Source: Hermetia illucens
Taxonomy: Eukaryota; Arthropoda; Insecta; Diptera; Stratiomyidae
Assembly (NCBI RefSeq): GCF_905115235.1
Contig: NC_051849.1
Coordinates: 108,559,922-108,623,921 of the forward strand
DNA: 64,000 bases
Reading direction: 5' to 3'
Below the pieces are notes generated by a model. It was given only the letters and a program-made list of their open reading frames with translations. It did no database searches and was not told where the DNA came from. Position numbers and translations under genes: made by a program. Positions 60,491 through 64,000 of this stretch are shown here, piece by piece. The stretch's first letter is position 1. Each line of letters starts with the position of its first letter.

Positions 60491-61631
60491 TGGCCTGAGA
60501 TAATAACAAATAAAGAACTTCGTCTTTGTGCGGAATAAATGCTCGCGGACTTATCGATGAGAAGGCGGAAGGGGTGGGGGCTAGGCCATATACTGGGAAT
60601 GGGGGGCAAGCCTCGGGAAGTCGTTGTTGGTGGCACACATATTTCAGCAAACCATCAATCAAGGTGCTTAGTCGTGGTTGACGCGCTATATTCAATTTAA
60701 GCGTAAATGGCAACCATACTAGTACATGCACTGCAACTTAAGTCCATATGGGTTACGCTTACAGCTTTCCAAATAATAGTTTTTGTAGAAACTTGTTGTC
60801 AAGTCTGCCCCCTCTCCCCAGCAGCCTTGTTAGCACTGAGAGAGCACGTGGTTCCAGGAAAAATTATTTCAAATAATTTGATTGCTAGGAAACACCGCGA
60901 GATTACACTTAGATACTTGAGGGATTATATGCTTAGTTTATATTTTACTCTGACATATTCCAGTGACCGGTCGCGTAACTGACTTGATGCTCGCTAATAC
61001 TTTTAAGTGGAAAATGATGGGAAAGGTAATGCAATTATTGTGAGGGTTGCATTGAAGGTAAATAAGCTAAATATCAAGCTAGGACTGTGCTTTGGAAAGT
61101 GACCCCCATTGTGACTCGATGGCCCCAAGCCTGAAATTTGGTGGGAAGTAAGTAATTGTTACTTTCAATCCTGTTACACAATCTCCTCCGGGAAATTACG
61201 TGCAGATCGCGAGTTGATTGAACTGTTATCGCCGTAGGGTGAATTTCACTTATGCAACGAACTTGCATGAACTTAGTTCTCACGACACTTAGATGATCGA
61301 ACGTTACCTATTTGACCATGCCTAAAGCCTTAATGCAAAGTAAATTCGCCGCTGCGTATTCGCAGCAAGAACTATCTATGATCCTTGGCACATTGTCGAG
61401 GCTATAGGGATGAACAAGTTTATGAGTACTACAAGCAGCATAATCTAGGAACAAATCAAAAAGTAGAGTATGATGCAAAATTATCTAATGAAATGGTTTG
61501 AACCAACAGAAAGCTGAATTTATGCCACCTTCAAAGTACGTCACATTGGCAAGTTTTTTACTATCTGAAATGCGCTTTGCGTGTAATGTTGGCAAATTAA
61601 AATGAAAAAAAATATGCAGTGGAATTTATCG
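60491..61631. other. Intergenic, no gene recognised
   Basis: No domain or matching repeat seen. Confidence 0.5.
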
Positions 61632-61785
61632 TTGTCAACAGCGTAATGACCGGTATGCGGTCTACGCCTGCCTTAGTAGGGACTATGCCACCGATCCATT
61701 TGAGGCAGGGTCTTCAACGTCTTCTTTACAGACTTTCCCGGTTCGACCATGCTTACCCATATGAATTAAGGGCACAATCACATTA
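61632..61785 (-). mobile_element. RTE-clade LINE 3' remnant (RTE copy 7)
   Basis: Diverged match to the last 150 bases of the (ATG)n family: GACCGGTATGCGGTCTACGC, TGAGGCAGGGTCTTCAACGT, ACAGACTTTCCCGG. Confidence 0.7.
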
Positions 61786-62149
61786 GAAGCCCTATTTTGA
61801 CGTCCTTTTTAGGACTTTCTTTTTTAGTGGGAAGAATTAAATACAACTCAATCAAATATAGATATTTTTTAAAAATTTAAATAAGAAAGTTGTACGACAT
61901 TAACCTGCTGAGCATTGTGGCTAGAGTTCTCCAATTGCGAGACGTGTAGCGGCTCCAATTTTTATTTGAAATCAAACAGGTTTTAATTTGGCATTACGTA
62001 GAGACTTCACTTTTTATCTGAAACCAAAAAACTTTTAATTTTACATCACTAATTTCTTTTCTCAGAGCATGAAGCTCAATGCAGCTGAAAATAATCAAAA
62101 TTAAAAATTTTGCAGAATTGCATTTAAAAAAAATATTTAAATTTTCAGC
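61786..62149. other. Intergenic with a small imperfect tandem duplication
   Basis: TTTTATTTGAAATCAAACAG (about 61960) and TTTTATCTGAAACCAAAAAA (about 62012) begin two imperfect copies of a unit of roughly 50-60 bp. Nothing else seen. Confidence 0.5.
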
Positions 62150-62581
62150 ATTTTTAAGGTTTCGTGTGAAGTAAACCCTTATTTAAATCGGTTTACTGTC
62201 TGTCTGTCTGTCCGGCAGTCTCTCTGCCTATCTGTCACACGCATGTTTCTCGGAAACGGTTGCAGTAATTGACACCAAATTTGGTGGACAGATGGGAACT
62301 ACGAACGCTCACGCATTCAGTGAACTACATCATTCTAGGTCAAACTTAAGGAGGGGTCCCCATATATGCAAAACGGGGGTAGTCATGTGGGATATCAAAT
62401 GAAATGTAACGATTAGTACTTTCTGATGTCGGTCTTAGTTTTAACATCTGTTCATTTCTTTCACGGACCCATTCGCAGAAACTACTTTACCGAAAAATCT
62501 GAAAACGAATCAGGAAGATGCCACTATATGGTGCCTAGGCTCTCACCCTAAATACCAATATCTGTTCAAATAAAGCTAATA
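62150..62581 (-). repeat. Hairpin-ended interspersed repeat, 3' half
   Basis: AAGGTTTCGTGTGAAGTAAA hairpin region, GGTTTACTGTCTGTCTGTCT, GACACCAAATTTGGTGGACA, CGATTAGTACTTTCTGATGT. Truncated where the R2/R4-type LINE tail begins. Confidence 0.75.
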
Positions 62582-64000
62582 ATATCTATTATTATTTCCG
62601 AGTTATCACAATCTCGGCAGATGCCGGATTTTACCTAATACTAGCACTAAGTGCCAAGCATTTAGGCTCGGACGATCCTACCTACTTAAAAACTAAAGGG
62701 GCACTGGTGGTGGTGGCCGGTGGTAGGTCAGTGGGAGAATCCGTCGAGTACTCCCCGCAACATTGAGCACGTATGCAGAATGGTGTACTTCTGCATGGTT
62801 TGAACCAGACTGTGCGAAAGTCCCAGGACATCAAGGGAAGCCGTCAGGGATTTAGGTACAATACCTGTAGCTGACAATATTATGGGAACTACAACCACCC
62901 GCTCGAGACGCCAAATTTCTTTGATTTCACGAGCCAATGGCTCATAGTTCACCTTCTTCTCCACGTATTTCCGTTCAATGTTGCTATTATGGGGGATAGC
63001 AACATCAATAATATACGCGGAGCGACCCGTCTTGTCAACTAGCAGTACGTCAGGCTTGTTGTGTGCGGTATGGCGATCAGTCAGAACTTGCCGGTCCCAA
63101 TACATGCTGTAAGCAGAACTATCAAGTACTGCTTGCGGCTCATATCGGTAAACCGGACATGTTCCCGTGATCAGCCCATGCTTATATGCAAGGTTTTGAT
63201 GGATAACCTTACATACAGCATTATGCCTGGTGATGTATTGCACCGGTGCCATAACAGTACAGCCAGAAATGAGATGGTCCAACGTCTCTAACGCCGAACC
63301 ACACATTCTGCACTGGTCGTTCTCCACCCGTTCTTTCATGATGAGCTTTTTATAAGCTCGGGTGGCGACCACGCCATCCTGAATGGCACACATGAACCCC
63401 TCCGTCTCAGCAAAGAGCTCCCCAGCACACAGCCACCTGTTCGACAGATGCAAATGGACAAATGGTTGCCAAAGACAATTCACGTGTTTACCGTGCATTG
63501 CCTTCGACTTCCATTCCTCGATCCGCTCCTGGTCCGACTTCACCCCACTCAAAGGATTGAAAGATCGATCCTTCAAGTTAAGTGGAGTCAGTCCACAGTC
63601 TGCCTTACAGACAGCCGCATGCAAGGGACTCGCTTGCTCTTTACTGTAAAAATAAGCGCGCAGCGAGTCGACTTGGCGATGATATTGTGCCGCCACGTCA
63701 ACCACGCCCCTACCTCCGATGTCACGAGGCAGGTTCATCCGCTCCACGGCAGACTTTGGGTGATGCATTCGGAATTTGGACATAGTTGTCCGTATCCGCC
63801 GCTGGACGTTTTCCAGGTCGGTCTTCGTCCACGGCAATATTCCGAATGCATAAGCCAGTGAAGGGATAGCGAATACATTCAACGCGCTTATTTTATTCTT
63901 CCCCGAGAGATGCGATTTCAGCACCAGCTTCACACGTCACAGGAATTCGGACAGCAGAGCTTCCTTCAGATCACCAACTCGAGCATGGGTTCCTTGCAGA
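62582..64000 (-). mobile_element. R2/R4-type LINE (restriction-like endonuclease), 3' part
   Basis: Minus-strand element entering from beyond 64000 and ending near an AATAATAATA-like tail at about 62582. See the coding entry for domains. Confidence 0.8.
62728..63999 (-). pseudogene. C-terminal part of an R2/R4-type LINE polyprotein
   Basis: A continuous frame of about 400 codons (63933 to 62728), joined upstream across one in-frame TGA near 63937 to further coding sequence that leaves the window. After the RT thumb region (SALNVFAIPSLAYAFGILPW, PRDIGGRGVVDV) comes a zinc-knuckle-like C-x2-C-x8-H-x4-C (C208, C211, H220, C225 counted from 63933) and a restriction-like endonuclease with NKPDVLLVD (P294-D295) and IIDVAIP (D310), followed by VEKKVNYEPLAREI. 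These mark LINEs that cut with a PD-(D/E)XK nuclease (R2/R4 group) rather than an APE type. The long open frame suggests a young copy. Clade not settled. Confidence 0.82.

Noticed and set aside
1-64000. CRISPR arrays, phage defence islands or bacterial operons
   Set aside because: No spaced direct-repeat arrays or prokaryotic gene organisation; introns, SINEs and LINEs show an animal genome.

Overview
This is eukaryotic, AT-rich, repeat-dominated DNA, most likely from an insect and probably a fly (Diptera). The host content is three genes or gene pieces of the insect UDP-glycosyltransferase (UGT) family. Nearly everything else is transposable-element debris: RTE-clade LINEs with (ATG)n tails, R1-like, LOA-like and R2/R4-type LINEs, a tRNA-derived SINE, Tc1/mariner DNA transposons, a hairpin-ended repeat of unknown class, and one Ty3/gypsy fossil. 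No bacterial-style operon, CRISPR array or rRNA gene is visible. The species cannot be fixed from the sequence alone.

Layout. 1-463: R1-like LINE piece (-). 464-3362: 5'-truncated RTE LINE (+). 3880-5202: whole-length but broken Tc1/mariner copy with TA duplications (-). 5966-7638: UGT pseudogene (-). 9098-13697: an endonuclease-deleted RTE copy (-), a SINE piece, an unexplained GC-richer block and an RTE piece (+). 16139-27048: the one complete UGT gene (+), two exons of 241 and 1325 nt around a 9.3-kb intron that holds hairpin-ended repeats, LINE pieces and a 3.3-kb RTE LINE with a perfect 14-bp target duplication. 27385-35210: hairpin repeat, then a Ty3/gypsy fossil whose interval also holds two overlapping R1-like LINE copies. 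35531-39560: two SINEs, a mariner piece and an RTE-1-like LINE. 39864-43190: the best preserved RTE LINE, sitting in the tail of a SINE. 44082-44322: first exon of a third UGT (+), without a partner exon in the window. 44508-49325: clustered hairpin repeats, one of which contains an RTE LINE that contains a SINE. 51320-60490: degenerate RTE-like and LOA-like LINEs. 62582-64000: 3' part of a restriction-like-endonuclease LINE (-), running off the window.

How it fits together. The UGTs are a local cluster of detoxification or conjugation genes: the two plus-strand copies share a 241-nt, phase-1 first exon, and the minus-strand copy has decayed. The LINEs and SINE look like an autonomous/parasite pair: the SINE and the RTE LINE share the 3' motif TTGTTGCGCC followed by 4 nt and a triplet repeat. 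I found no convincing new functional system. The most notable points are that SINE-LINE tail sharing, the three-layer nested insertion, the hairpin-ended repeat family, and a Gln in place of the usual catalytic His in the intact UGT.
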